Shown here one piece after another: positions 1 to 9,500 of a DNA stretch of 64,000 bases. The position numbers and the translations under genes are program-made. The first letter of the stretch is position 1. Each line of letters starts with the position of its first letter. Below the pieces are notes generated by a model. It worked only from the letters and a program-made list of their open reading frames with translations. It was not told the origin of the DNA and made no database searches. The DNA is from CAZRQL01 sp964602415 (lineage in GTDB: Bacteria; Bacteroidota; Bacteroidia; Cytophagales; Flammeovirgaceae), in assembly GCA_964602415.1 (NCBI GenBank), contig CAZRQL010000002.1, forward strand, positions 1 through 64,000, written 5' to 3'.

Positions 1-110
1 GATTTTCAAGGATTTAATTCTAAAAAAATATAAAACCACTTAATTTATAGTATAAATGTGCTTTTTTTGGTTTTTTAACACACAAATACAACAACAAATT
101 TCTGCCTTAT

Positions 111-118
111 TATTTTTG
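111..118 (+). promoter_or_regulatory. Putative -7 box for ppk1
   Basis: TATTTTTG matches the Bacteroidetes -7 consensus TAnnTTTG and lies 20 bases before the ppk1 ATG. No TTG/TTTG stands at the usual 17-21 base distance upstream, so only half of the promoter is supported. Confidence 0.35.
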
Positions 119-138
119 CACCAAATCCATTGCCTACA

Positions 139-2226
139 ATGAACCAGATAGAAGCCAACCCAATCATTTCAATTACCAAATACCGCTACTTCAACAGGGA
201 TTTGTCTTGGCTGGCCTTCAACCGCAGGGTAATGGAAGAAGCTGAAGACAAAGAAGTTCCTTTGTTTGAAAGGATTAAATTTTTGGCTATTTATTCCTCA
301 AATTTGGATGAGTTTTTCAGGGTTCGCGTAGCGGGAATCAGGAGTTTGATAAAGGTGGACAAAAAGAAACTCAGGCAGGGCGTTGGGTTTGACCCCGAAA
401 AACTACACGACCGCATCATAGAGACCATACAATCTTACATCATAGATTTCAACCGCATCTACCAAGAAATATTGCCCGAACTAAGGAAAAACAATATCGT
501 CATATACCACTCCGCCGAAGAAACGCTGCACACCCATCACAAAGAAATTCAGTCCTATTTCAAAAGCAATGTGCTGGGGTTGCTTCAGCCTATTGTGGTA
601 ACTTCCAAAGAAAATATGCCCTTCCTAATCAACCGCGCACTGTATTTTGTGGTGGAACTGGGCGTAAAAAACAGCTTGGAGCGCAGAATAGCCATCCTCA
701 ACATACCTTCAGACCAACTGCCCCGGTTTTTTGAGCTTTCCAAAGTAGATGGCACGCACTATTTTATGTTTTTGGATGATGTGATTAAGTTCAATATCAA
801 AAAAATATTTCCGGCCTACAACGTACTTTCTTGCTGTTCTATCAAACTCAACCGCGATGCAGAGCTGCACATTGAAGACGAATACAAAGGCAATTTGATA
901 GAAAAAATCAAAAAGAACCTCAACCAACGCAATGTAGGCCCTCCAAGCCGCTTTCTCTACGATGCCCAAATGCCCAAAGATGTGCTCAATACTTTGCGCG
1001 AGTTGATAGGGTTGGAGCAAGACGATTTGGTGAGCGGCGGAAAATACCACAACTTCAGCGATTTTTTTACGCTCAGAAATCCCTTTGCCCCCAAACTGCA
1101 AGACCCCAAACAGCCTCACCTGCCACACTACGAACTCGACAAATACGAATCGCTGTTCGATGCCATTGAAACGAAAGACTTTCTGCTTCATTTTCCTTAT
1201 CAGACCTACGACTATGTGCTGAGGTTTTTCAACGAGGCGGCTTTAGACCCTTTTGTCAAACAGATTAAAGTAACAGTTTATCGGATAGCCTCCAACTCTT
1301 TTATAGCCAACGCGCTGATTTCGGCTGCCCGCAACGGCAAACTCGTAACGGTTTTTGTGGAAGTCAAGGCGCGTTTTGATGAGGAAAACAACCTGCGCTG
1401 GGCAGCAGAAATGCAAAAAGCCGGCGTGAGAATCATTTACAGCCTGCCCGGGCTAAAAGTTCATGCCAAAGTGGCCATCGTTTCGAGGGTGCAGTTGGGC
1501 GTAAGCCGCGATTATGCTTATTTGGCTACGGGCAATTTCAACGAAAAGACCGCCAAAACCTACAGCGACCACGGGCTGCTGACCTCCAACCAAGCCATTT
1601 GCGCCGAGCTACAACAAGTCTTTGAGTACCTTGACGACCTGACCGACAAACCCCAACTCAAACACCTGCTCGTCTCACAAATAAACCTCCAAGACCGCTA
1701 TTTGGAGCTGATAGACCAAGAAATAGCCCATGCCAAAGCCGGTAAGTTTGCCCATCTGATTATCAAACTAAACCACATCGAAGACAAAGTCATGATTGAC
1801 AAACTCTACGAAGCCGGCGCAGCAGGTGTGAAAATACAAATGCTTATCAGAGGGATTTGTTGCCTTGTGCCCCGTTCGCGTACCATGAGCAAAAACATCA
1901 CCGTTACCCGACTGGTGGATATGTATCTGGAGCACTCGCGTATCTTTTACGCCGCCAACGACGGAAACCCCTTGTATTATTTGGCCTCGGCGGATTGGAT
2001 GAACCGCAACCTGTATGCACGTATCGAAGTGGGATTTCCCATATACGACCCCGGTATTCAAAATGAGATAAAAAAATTCCTTGAATTTCAACTCCGCGAC
2101 AATACCAAAGCCCGCCTCATCAACGTCAAAGGACAAAACGTACCCCGCAAGACAAACACCAAGCGCAGGTTCAGAGCCCAAGTAGATATTTACAATTGGC
2201 TCAAAGAAGAGCAAGAAGAAGATTAG
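139..2226 (+). CDS. ppk1: Polyphosphate kinase 1
   Basis: Reversibly transfers the gamma-phosphate of ATP to inorganic polyphosphate; peripheral membrane enzyme in the family. The 695-aa protein has the full family architecture: N-terminal domain starting near YFNRDLSWLAFNRRV, head domain, and two phospholipase-D-like C-terminal domains. The autophosphorylated histidine is visible in the GLKVHAK motif near residue 442. The ATG at 139 is preferred over an in-frame TTG at 130. Length is normal for PPK1. The next gene starts 10 bases after the stop, so the two are probably co-transcribed. Confidence 0.96.
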   Translation: MNQIEANPIISITKYRYFNRDLSWLAFNRRVMEEAEDKEVPLFERIKFLAIYSSNLDEFFRVRVAGIRSLIKVDKKKLRQGVGFDPEKLHDRIIETIQSYIIDFNRIYQEILPELRKNNIVIYHSAEETLHTHHKEIQSYFKSNVLGLLQPIVVTSKENMPFLINRALYFVVELGVKNSLERRIAILNIPSDQLPRFFELSKVDGTHYFMFLDDVIKFNIKKIFPAYNVLSCCSIKLNRDAELHIEDEYKGNLIEKIKKNLNQRNVGPPSRFLYDAQMPKDVLNTLRELIGLEQDDLVSGGKYHNFSDFFTLRNPFAPKLQDPKQPHLPHYELDKYESLFDAIETKDFLLHFPYQTYDYVLRFFNEAALDPFVKQIKVTVYRIASNSFIANALISAARNGKLVTVFVEVKARFDEENNLRWAAEMQKAGVRIIYSLPGLKVHAKVAIVSRVQLGVSRDYAYLATGNFNEKTAKTYSDHGLLTSNQAICAELQQVFEYLDDLTDKPQLKHLLVSQINLQDRYLELIDQEIAHAKAGKFAHLIIKLNHIEDKVMIDKLYEAGAAGVKIQMLIRGICCLVPRSRTMSKNITVTRLVDMYLEHSRIFYAANDGNPLYYLASADWMNRNLYARIEVGFPIYDPGIQNEIKKFLEFQLRDNTKARLINVKGQNVPRKTNTKRRFRAQVDIYNWLKEEQEED

Positions 2227-2236
2227 TTTTCAAAGA

Positions 2237-3445
2237 ATGAATAAAGTTTTGATAATCGGAGCAGGCGGCGTGGGTAGCGTTGTCGCCCACAAATGCGCCT
2301 CTGTACCCGAAGTTTTTTCGGAAATACTGCTGGCAAGCCGTACACTGACCAAATGCGAAGCCATAGCCGCAGATGTGTTTGCCAAGTATGGCGTAAAAAT
2401 CCAAACCGCCTCAGTAGATGCCGACAATGTTGAGGAATTGGTTGCCCTAATCCGCAAATTTGGTCCTAAGATGCTCATCAATGTAGCACTGCCTTACCAA
2501 GACCTGCCCATTATGGATGCGTGTCTGGAAACAGGGGTGCACTATTTGGACACCGCCAACTATGAACCCAAAGACGTAGCCAAATTTGAGTACAGTTGGC
2601 AGTGGGCCTACCGTGAGCGGTTCGAAAAAGCAGGCATCATGGCTTTGTTGGGATGTGGATTCGACCCGGGTGTGTCGGGGATTTTTACCGCCTATGCCGC
2701 CAAACACCATTTCGATGAAATACACTATCTCGATATTGTAGATTGCAACGCAGGCGACCACGGCAAAGCCTTTGCCACCAACTTCAATCCCGAAATCAAC
2801 ATCCGCGAAATCACTCAAAACGGTCGCTATTGGCAAGACGGGCAATGGATCGAAACCAAACCCCTCGAAATCCACAAACCCATCGAATACCCCCATATAG
2901 GAGCGAGAGAAAGCTACTTGCTCTACCACGAAGAACTGGAGTCTTTGGTCATCAACTTCCCCAGCCTCAAACGCGCCCGATTTTGGATGACTTTCTCCCA
3001 AAACTACATCAACCACCTAACGGTTTTGCAGAATGTAGGAATGACATCCATCAAACCCATCAAGTTCAATGGTATAGATATAGTGCCGCTTGAGTTTTTG
3101 AAGGCCGTGCTGCCGGCTCCGTCCTCTTTAGGCGAAAACTACACCGGCCAAACTTCTATCGGTTGCCAAATCAAAGGCATCAAAGACGGCCAAGACAAAA
3201 CCTATTTTATCTACAACAACTGCGACCACGCGCAGGTGTACCGCGAAATCAAAGCACAAGGCGTATCCTACACGACCGGGGTTCCGGCTATGATTGGGGC
3301 TAAGATGATGCTCGAGGGCAAATGGATGAAGCCCGGAGTTTGGAATGTCGAACAATTCGACCCCGACCCCTTTATGGCAGAGTTGGGCAGGTATGGCCTG
3401 CCTTGGCACGAGTTGATAAACATCGAACTGCCCCACGAATACTAA
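2237..3445 (+). CDS. Saccharopine dehydrogenase-family protein, probable carboxynorspermidine dehydrogenase
   Basis: 402 aa with an N-terminal Rossmann fold (VLIIGAGGVGSVVAHKC, NADP-binding glycine loop) and the saccharopine dehydrogenase C-terminal domain. Length and motifs such as GVHYLDTANYEP and GCGFDPGVSGIF fit the carboxy(nor)spermidine dehydrogenase branch. That enzyme condenses aspartate semialdehyde with a diamine in the alternative spermidine pathway. The partner decarboxylase (nspC-like) is not in this window, so the polyamine assignment rests on family resemblance; lysine metabolism is the alternative. It follows ppk1 by 10 bases and ends at a clear hairpin. Confidence 0.8.
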   Translation: MNKVLIIGAGGVGSVVAHKCASVPEVFSEILLASRTLTKCEAIAADVFAKYGVKIQTASVDADNVEELVALIRKFGPKMLINVALPYQDLPIMDACLETGVHYLDTANYEPKDVAKFEYSWQWAYRERFEKAGIMALLGCGFDPGVSGIFTAYAAKHHFDEIHYLDIVDCNAGDHGKAFATNFNPEINIREITQNGRYWQDGQWIETKPLEIHKPIEYPHIGARESYLLYHEELESLVINFPSLKRARFWMTFSQNYINHLTVLQNVGMTSIKPIKFNGIDIVPLEFLKAVLPAPSSLGENYTGQTSIGCQIKGIKDGQDKTYFIYNNCDHAQVYREIKAQGVSYTTGVPAMIGAKMMLEGKWMKPGVWNVEQFDPDPFMAELGRYGLPWHELINIELPHEY

Positions 3446-3450
3446 CACAG

Positions 3451-3480
3451 AAAAAGACTTGCAATTGCAGGTCTTTTTTT
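3451..3480. terminator. Bidirectional intrinsic terminator between convergent genes
   Basis: AAAAAGAC (3451-3458) pairs exactly with GTCTTTTT (3471-3478), and the interior TGCAATTGCA extends the stem. It is followed by a T-run on the plus strand and has an A-run at its start, so it can end both the dehydrogenase transcript and the cas transcript coming from the other side. Confidence 0.8.
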
Positions 3481-3483
3481 GTT

Positions 3484-3822
3484 TCAGAATAGTTCCAATT
3501 GTTGGGGGATATCTTTGGGGGCTGCTGTTTTCCCGCTCTGAAAAATCTCTATCATCCCAAATTGTTTGTCTGTAATTCTAAAAATGCACACATGCCCCTT
3601 ATCAGGAATAAAACTCCTAACGCGACGGGTATGGACATCGGCATTTTCCGAACTGGGACAGCACCTAATGTAGATAGAATATTGGAACATGATGAACCCG
3701 TCTTTGATTAAGTTCTTGCGAAAAGCACTGGCCTCTTTGCGCTGCTTTTTGGTTAGCACCGGCAAGTCAAAAAAAACGACTACCCACATAATTCTGTATT
3801 GGTTCAGACGATTGTACATCAT
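3484..3822 (-). CDS. cas2: CRISPR-associated endonuclease Cas2 (type II-C)
   Basis: 112-aa Cas2. The first beta-strand and metal-ligand motif WVVVFFDLPV (Asp near residue 19) and the ferredoxin-like pattern KNLIKDGFIMFQYSIYIR are typical. With Cas1 it forms the integrase that inserts new spacers. The ATG at 3822 overlaps the cas1 stop as ATGA, showing translational coupling. A longer in-frame extension to 3936 lies inside cas1 and is not conserved in the family. It is the last gene of the locus. Confidence 0.95.
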   Translation of the reverse strand: MMYNRLNQYRIMWVVVFFDLPVLTKKQRKEASAFRKNLIKDGFIMFQYSIYIRCCPSSENADVHTRRVRSFIPDKGHVCIFRITDKQFGMIEIFQSGKTAAPKDIPQQLELF

Positions 3823-4733
3823 GGCTGCAAAACCGGTAGAATGAGTTTTTTCGATTCGCGCAAATAACACTTGACAAGAGAGGCACAAGTGCGCTGCAAC
3901 CCTACCATTAAAGGTGAAGTCTCTCCATTGATCCAAACGTCCATAGCAGGAATGGCTAAAAAGGGCTTTTTATGTTCTTTCTCAAGCTCTTGAGGCATAG
4001 GCTTTTGATAACCTTGTACCTGTCTAATCACCAACTGATCTACAAGTGGTCTAAACGGTTCCATCATGTCATCAGCCAAACAAAATGGGTTATATTTGTT
4101 GCTATGAAAAATACCCAAAATAGGCTGCAAACCGCTTCCCACTAAGGCACGGGCAACGGCAGCCCTGAGTATAGCATACCCATAATTTAAGAGATTGTTG
4201 GGTGGCGCACCATATCGGTCCCTTTGAAAAGGCTCAAAACGCCCCAGTATAGGTGACAGTTCTTGCCAATAATGACGGGCGGCTTGCGCTTCCAGATTGT
4301 TGCTATCCCCCGATTTGACTTTTTTAGCCATTTCTTTGAGCCTGATTGCATTTAAATCCAGACTCTCAAGCAGAATCGCTTGGTTACTGATTTTACTGCT
4401 TACAATTTGCTTCCATAAATTCTTTCTCAATACAGGGCTGGATTTGACCTGAGCGGCTGTGTGACGCTGTGTCTCATCATGGCCATCAAAAGAAATAAAT
4501 TGACCGGCAGGAATACGAGTTTTATCACACACTATCAGAGCCGTGCGGCTGTACTGAAAACGTGCCATCAAAGAATGTGTAATCGTAATTTGGGGATTAT
4601 CCAATACCACAAATCCCAAATCTTCGATAGGAAAACTAAGCTCTTTGTCTTCGTTAGTAAAATGAGCGCACATTTGTTCATCTTTCAACGAAAGGTAAAC
4701 AGGGTTACTGAAATAAAGTGTTCTTCTAATCAT
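3819..4733 (-). CDS. cas1: CRISPR-associated integrase Cas1 (type II-C)
   Basis: 304 aa. The start MIRRTLYFSNPVYLSLKDEQ is the standard N-terminus of type II Cas1; an upstream in-frame extension to 4778 was rejected on that ground. The metal-binding set is visible: Glu in LEAQAARHYW, His in GIFHSNKYN and acidic residues in ADDMMEPFRP. It is the catalytic subunit of the spacer-acquisition complex with Cas2. It lies 88 bases beyond the array terminator hairpin, so it probably has its own promoter; I did not find a convincing one. Confidence 0.96.
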   Translation of the reverse strand: MIRRTLYFSNPVYLSLKDEQMCAHFTNEDKELSFPIEDLGFVVLDNPQITITHSLMARFQYSRTALIVCDKTRIPAGQFISFDGHDETQRHTAAQVKSSPVLRKNLWKQIVSSKISNQAILLESLDLNAIRLKEMAKKVKSGDSNNLEAQAARHYWQELSPILGRFEPFQRDRYGAPPNNLLNYGYAILRAAVARALVGSGLQPILGIFHSNKYNPFCLADDMMEPFRPLVDQLVIRQVQGYQKPMPQELEKEHKKPFLAIPAMDVWINGETSPLMVGLQRTCASLVKCYLRESKKLILPVLQP

Positions 4734-4820
4734 GACAGCAGTTTTGTAAACTGACAAATCAGATGTATTGCCGGGCACAAATGGTCTGCGAAGATTTTCT
4801 TTTCAAGACAATAGCAACAA

Positions 4821-4868
4821 AAAAATCCCTTTAATTGCCAACATGAGTCAGAAAAGAAAGGGATTTTT
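4821..4868 (-). terminator. Hairpin terminating the crRNA transcripts before cas1
   Basis: A perfect 12-bp inverted repeat, 4821-4832 (AAAAATCCCTTT) with 4857-4868, encloses a 24-base loop. On the minus strand, the direction in which the array is read, the stem runs into seven consecutive T (complement of 4819-4825). This is the expected layout for stopping array transcription ahead of cas1. Confidence 0.65.
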
Positions 4869-4922
4869 AAATTCTAATTTTGAACTTAAGTTTTTGATTT
4901 TTTGATCCTTAGAATAACCTCT
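4869..4922. other. Putative CRISPR leader
   Basis: AT-rich 54 bases between the terminator hairpin and the first perfect repeat. In type II-C loci the degenerate repeat sits at the transcriptional start of the array and new spacers enter at the other end. The degenerate repeat here is at the cas9 side, so this cas1-side stretch is the expected acquisition leader. No specific motif was identified. Confidence 0.4.
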
Positions 4923-4929
4923 GTTGGGT

Positions 4930-4961
4930 CAAAATTATCAAAGAACGATTTTGAAAGCAAA
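4930..4961 (-). promoter_or_regulatory. Repeat-embedded promoter (one example; present in every repeat)
   Basis: On the minus strand each repeat holds TTTG (complement of 4958-4961 here), 20 bases, then TAATTTTG (complement of 4930-4937). This matches the Bacteroidetes pattern TTTG-N17-21-TAnnTTTG. Predicted transcription starts fall at the repeat-spacer junction, so each crRNA could be made from its own promoter, as known for Neisseria type II-C arrays. Activity is inferred. Confidence 0.6.
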
Positions 4962-6407
4962 TCACAACATCTGATAGGTTCCTGAAGCCAATGAGTCAGT
5001 TGGGTCAAAATTATCAAAGAACGATTTTGAAAGCAAATCACAACTGGGATGCTAATTGCAGATATTTCATCTTTGTTGGGTCAAAATTATCAAAGAACGA
5101 TTTTGAAAGCAAATCACAACAGCCTTCAATCGCCGAGCGGAATCTGGCGGGTTGGGTCAAAATTATCAAAGAACGATTTTGAAAGCAAATCACAACACGA
5201 GAACGGAATCAACAATAACCTATTAGGTTGGGTCAAAATTATCAAAGAACGATTTTGAAAGCAAATCACAACGATGATACGCTGGGATGCTGTCATAGGC
5301 CGGTTGGGTCAAAATTATCAAAGAACGATTTTGAAAGCAAATCACAACTAGCCGTAAATTCTTATTTTGTTATCGTTTGTTGGGTCAAAATTATCAAAGA
5401 ACGATTTTGAAAGCAAATCACAACGGTCGATGAAACTCGCCCCCGCAATCAGGGGTTGGGTCAAAATTATCAAAGAACGATTTTGAAAGCAAATCACAAC
5501 TTACTATCATGAGGCTATGTTAGCTGGTGGGTTGGGTCAAAATTATCAAAGAACGATTTTGAAAGCAAATCACAACCAGGTGACCGAGCGGCCATCCTCG
5601 GCAAGGGTTGGGTCAAAATTATCAAAGAACGATTTTGAAAGCAAATCACAACCTCTTTCCCTTACGACGAAATAAACGAACAGTTGGGTCAAAATTATCA
5701 AAGAACGATTTTGAAAGCAAATCACAACCTTTCCAGATACCCTGAAAGGGACAGTTATGTTGGGTCAAAATTATCAAAGAACGATTTTGAAAGCAAATCA
5801 CAACGATTATGTCCAGTCAACCCACTCCCTTACGGTTGGGTCAAAATTATCAAAGAACGATTTTGAAAGCAAATCACAACTGTAGATGTTGCAGAGTTCA
5901 ACTCAACTAAGTTGGGTCAAAATTATCAAAGAACGATTTTGAAAGCAAATCACAACCTTGAGATCCAGGTGTCATCCCCTAATTTTGTTGGGTCAAAATT
6001 ATCAAAGAACGATTTTGAAAGCAAATCACAACCCTCAAGCTCGCCCAAACGCCGCTGCAATCGTTGGGTCAAAATTATCAAAGAACGATTTTGAAAGCAA
6101 ATCACAACAAGTCCGATTGCCAGCCCTTCAACAAGTAAGTTGGGTCAAAATTATCAAAGAACGATTTTGAAAGCAAATCACAACAAGAAGATATTGAACA
6201 AACCTATTCAAAAGTTGGGTCAAAATTATCAAAGAACGATTTTGAAAGCAAATCACAACATAGCTTTAGCTTTTCCCATAGAACCAAAGGTTGGGTCAAA
6301 ATTATCAAAGAACGATTTTGAAAGCAAATCACAACTGTAGTGTAACCTTGTGTTTCCAAGTCAGAGTTGGGTCAAAATTATCAAAGAACGATTTTGAAAG
6401 CAAATCA

Positions 6408-6507
6408 NNNNNNNNNNNNNNNNNNNNNNNNNNNNNNNNNNNNNNNNNNNNNNNNNNNNNNNNNNNNNNNNNNNNNNNNNNNNNNNNNNNNNNNNNNNNN
6501 NNNNNNN
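6408..6507. other. Assembly gap inside the CRISPR array (100 N)
   Basis: Exactly 100 N interrupt a repeat. The distance between flanking repeat starts (142 bp) does not fit the 76-bp period, so the gap length is arbitrary and the number of missing spacers is unknown. Confidence 0.98.
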
Positions 6508-6552
6508 GTTGGGTCAAAATTATCAAAGAACGATTTTGAAAGCAAATCAGAA

Positions 6553-9500
6553 TTATTCCCCTACGTGTACCACTTCCCCTAAATGGTTCAAACGTACTTT
6601 TGTACATTTTGTACTGATCAAATTGTTAAGAGATGTAATCCTTTTGAAATCATTATAATCGATTGTTGGAGCTAAGTGGTGTCTGAAATAGTAATCTTTT
6701 TTAGTCATTTTTTGTAGGCGGTATAGGTGTTCGCTTATCAAAGCAGCGTTTGAGGGGTCTTTGAAATCAGTTTCTTGGGGGTCGAGGTCAAAAACAAACA
6801 TCTCATTTATCCGCATAGTCATTACCAAAGTCTCACCTTCTTCCAAGCTGTAATAAGGAAGTGATTCCTTTTTCCTTTGTACGGCTTCATAAAAGCTAAT
6901 TATGTTATCCTCGTACTGCTCACCCTTTTTGACTAATTTTTTAAAAATCACAGCCATATAATTATTTCTCAACATAACAAAGTCTTTAAGAGGCCTTTGT
7001 TCAAGCGGCAGCAAAGCGTTAGGCCCATCACTGTTTACGCGTAAAGCAATAGGTTCTTGATTGATTGTTAACCTTACTTTTTTAATTGGGATGCGTTTTT
7101 CTTCATTAAACCAGACTGGCAGTTTATCGGAGGCAAAGGCTTTTTTGGGGTCGTTTTCATATTCCTCAAGTCTTTTGGTTAAAATTTCTCGAATTTTAAG
7201 GTCGGGTATATCTTTTATCCAACTTTCTTTGAACGAATTATTCAATTCTACTCTTTCCAAAAATCTCTTGGGTTTTTGACTTGTTTTATCCCAATGTACC
7301 CTGTAAATAGTTTCTTTGTGCAATTGTCCTCTGGCTGCCGGAGTTTTGTATTGAGGCAGGTAATTTCCTTTTTCGTCTTTAATAGGCTGAAAGGCGAGTG
7401 TTTTTTGGCTATTTTTTATAGAAACCAATACGTTTGCAAGCGTATTGATGACCATTTTTCTAAAAGCCCCCAATGATTTTGATTCATCATCCATTTTGTG
7501 GTAGATAGGAACGGGTGGTTTGTAAACGGATATGGTTTTGCCGTCTTTTCCTTTTTGGAGAGTAGTACCTTTTGCGTTGAGGGTATTGTATCGCTGTATT
7601 AGGCTTTGACTGGTACAGGCCACCACAATGGCATCCAGTGCGTGATGCCTGTGGTCAAATTCACGTTTACTAAAAATAAAGGGTGTGGTGTCTTTTGTTT
7701 TTTGGTTATTTGCTTTTTTTAAGATATCTATCTTTTCTTTTATCTTTTCTTTATTAAGTTCTTCAAGTACGCTATCCAAACCCCAAGAATGTTTAAGTAG
7801 GTCGGTAATTTGCCCCGAAGTAACCACGATCTTGGGACAAATTTCGCCCAGTCGTGTTTTGACTTCTCTGGTGATATACCTTGTTTCTGCCAATTGGCGG
7901 TTGACAAAATCTTCGGGGATTTTTTCGGCCAATAGCCTATTTTTTATTTTATTGTACGGAATGCCACAAAGTTCATTGTAATCGGTTTCATTGGTGTCTT
8001 TGCGCTTTTCTCCCTTTTCTTTTTTCTTTAAACATAATGAAAAAAGCCGTTTGGTAAACTCTTCCAAATTTCCTTTTTGCTTCATGTATTCATAAGCCGT
8101 TTGTTTATCTTTTTCTTTATTTATATAAGACTCACAAAGGGTTTTATTGGCCATACTGTCGTCAAAAAACCTCGATTTGGGTATAATGTGTTCAATCTGG
8201 TATTTATTTTCATCACCAAAAAGATCACTAGAAGAAATAACTTTTCCGCTGAATACAGATATTTTCTTTGTTTCATGCCAAAGAAGGCACTTTTCAATAT
8301 TTTTAAGGCTTTGAGTTATTCCATTTTCGATAAGCCATTTTTTAGCCAATTCGCGTTTTCGTGTATTGGTAGCGATATTTTTAATATCTTTGGCTCTTTG
8401 TTCTGCATTTTTTTTCATTTCTCTTGCCAATTCGATATGGATGGCTTGAGGCTTGCCGTATTTATCCATAATAGCATTGACGACATTGACAACTTGGTTA
8501 ATAACCTGTTCGACAACAGGCTGACGCATTTCTCCGGCTTTAATTGGCTTGAGTTTGTCTTGAGTAGTATCGGATTTTCGTTTGTTTTCGGGATCGCTGT
8601 GGTCTAATCCTGCAAGTTGGGCGGCTTCATGGTATTTAATCCCTTTGACCATGTGAGGAAGCATTTTTTTAATTGCTTGAGTGCCCATGGAGGCATAAGA
8701 CTTTGTAAAAGTAATTTTGGACAAATCTTCTGCCAACTCTTTTGGAAATCCAAATTTGGTTTGCAAAACTTGGGTCAATTTTTCGCTATCCTGTGCAGCG
8801 TAAAGCAAGTGCCATAACTGAAAAAGGGGCTGTTCGTCGCCTTGTTCAATATTGAATTTTAGGAATAAATCAGCTTTTTTGTATTTATGTGTATCAAATT
8901 TCGATTTGAGTTTGGCAGTTGTTTGATTGCCCAAAAGTTTTTTTGCAGTTAAATTAATTTCATAATTCTCTTGACTGTATCCAAAAAGTTTGAGTATTTC
9001 TTTTTCGCTAAGTTCTTGTTTTGAGGTAAGTAAGCGATAAAGGTTTTGTTTGTCTTCTTCTTTAAGAGTACGCGAATGGGTAGTTTCTTTTTCCACGATG
9101 GTAAGGTTGTTGATTTGTTGCCAAATCCTAAATTCTTGGAAATAAGGAGAAGACTGTGGGCAAACTTTTCGTGGATACAATTTGAGTTCACCTGTTTCTT
9201 TTTCAAGAGATGTTCCTTTGGAAAATCTGCAAAAACCGACTGATTTTTTTTGTGATTTCAGTGGTCTCTGGTAGTATATGGTATCGTATTTAATTGATTT
9301 GTAGAGAGTATCTTTGAGACTCTCTTTATCCATGCGGCTGTTTCCTTTCAGGATTTTAGGGTAAAACTTGGCTTGAGTGTCCCAGATCCTGTCAAATTCA
9401 ACTTCAAAATCGCTTCTCAAAAAAGGAATGTTGCTTTTGAGGGGCTCTCTATCGTTGTCTTTGTACCTTTTTAGCAGGTATTGCCCTATAGTTAAATGAT

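Larger units (their letters stand above)
4923..6553 (-). CRISPR. Type II-C CRISPR array, at least 21 repeats of 46 bp
   Basis: A 46-bp repeat recurs at 4923, 4999, 5075 and onward every 76 bp, giving 30-bp spacers; the spacer at 6185-6213 is 29 bp. There are 19 full repeats to 6335, a twentieth cut by the assembly gap, and one more after it (6508-6553). Read on the minus strand the repeat begins GTTGTGATTTGCTTTCAAAA and ends in CCCAAC, so its ends are inverted repeats; as I recall the start matches the Bacteroides II-C repeat. All 19 readable spacers differ. Internal repeats appear identical. The terminal one at the cas9 side differs at two of its last four positions, so it is the old end. 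Transcription on minus is inferred from the anti-repeat in the tracrRNA. Confidence 0.99.

Noticed and set aside
4875..4882. TAATTTTG on the plus strand in the putative leader
   Set aside because: It faces the array in antisense and has no TTG/TTTG at the right distance; the anti-repeat shows that crRNAs come from the minus strand.
4991..6582. Open frames of 60-90 codons across the CRISPR array
   Set aside because: They are translations of the repeat (recurring GQNYQRTILKANHN and similar) and have no coding meaning.
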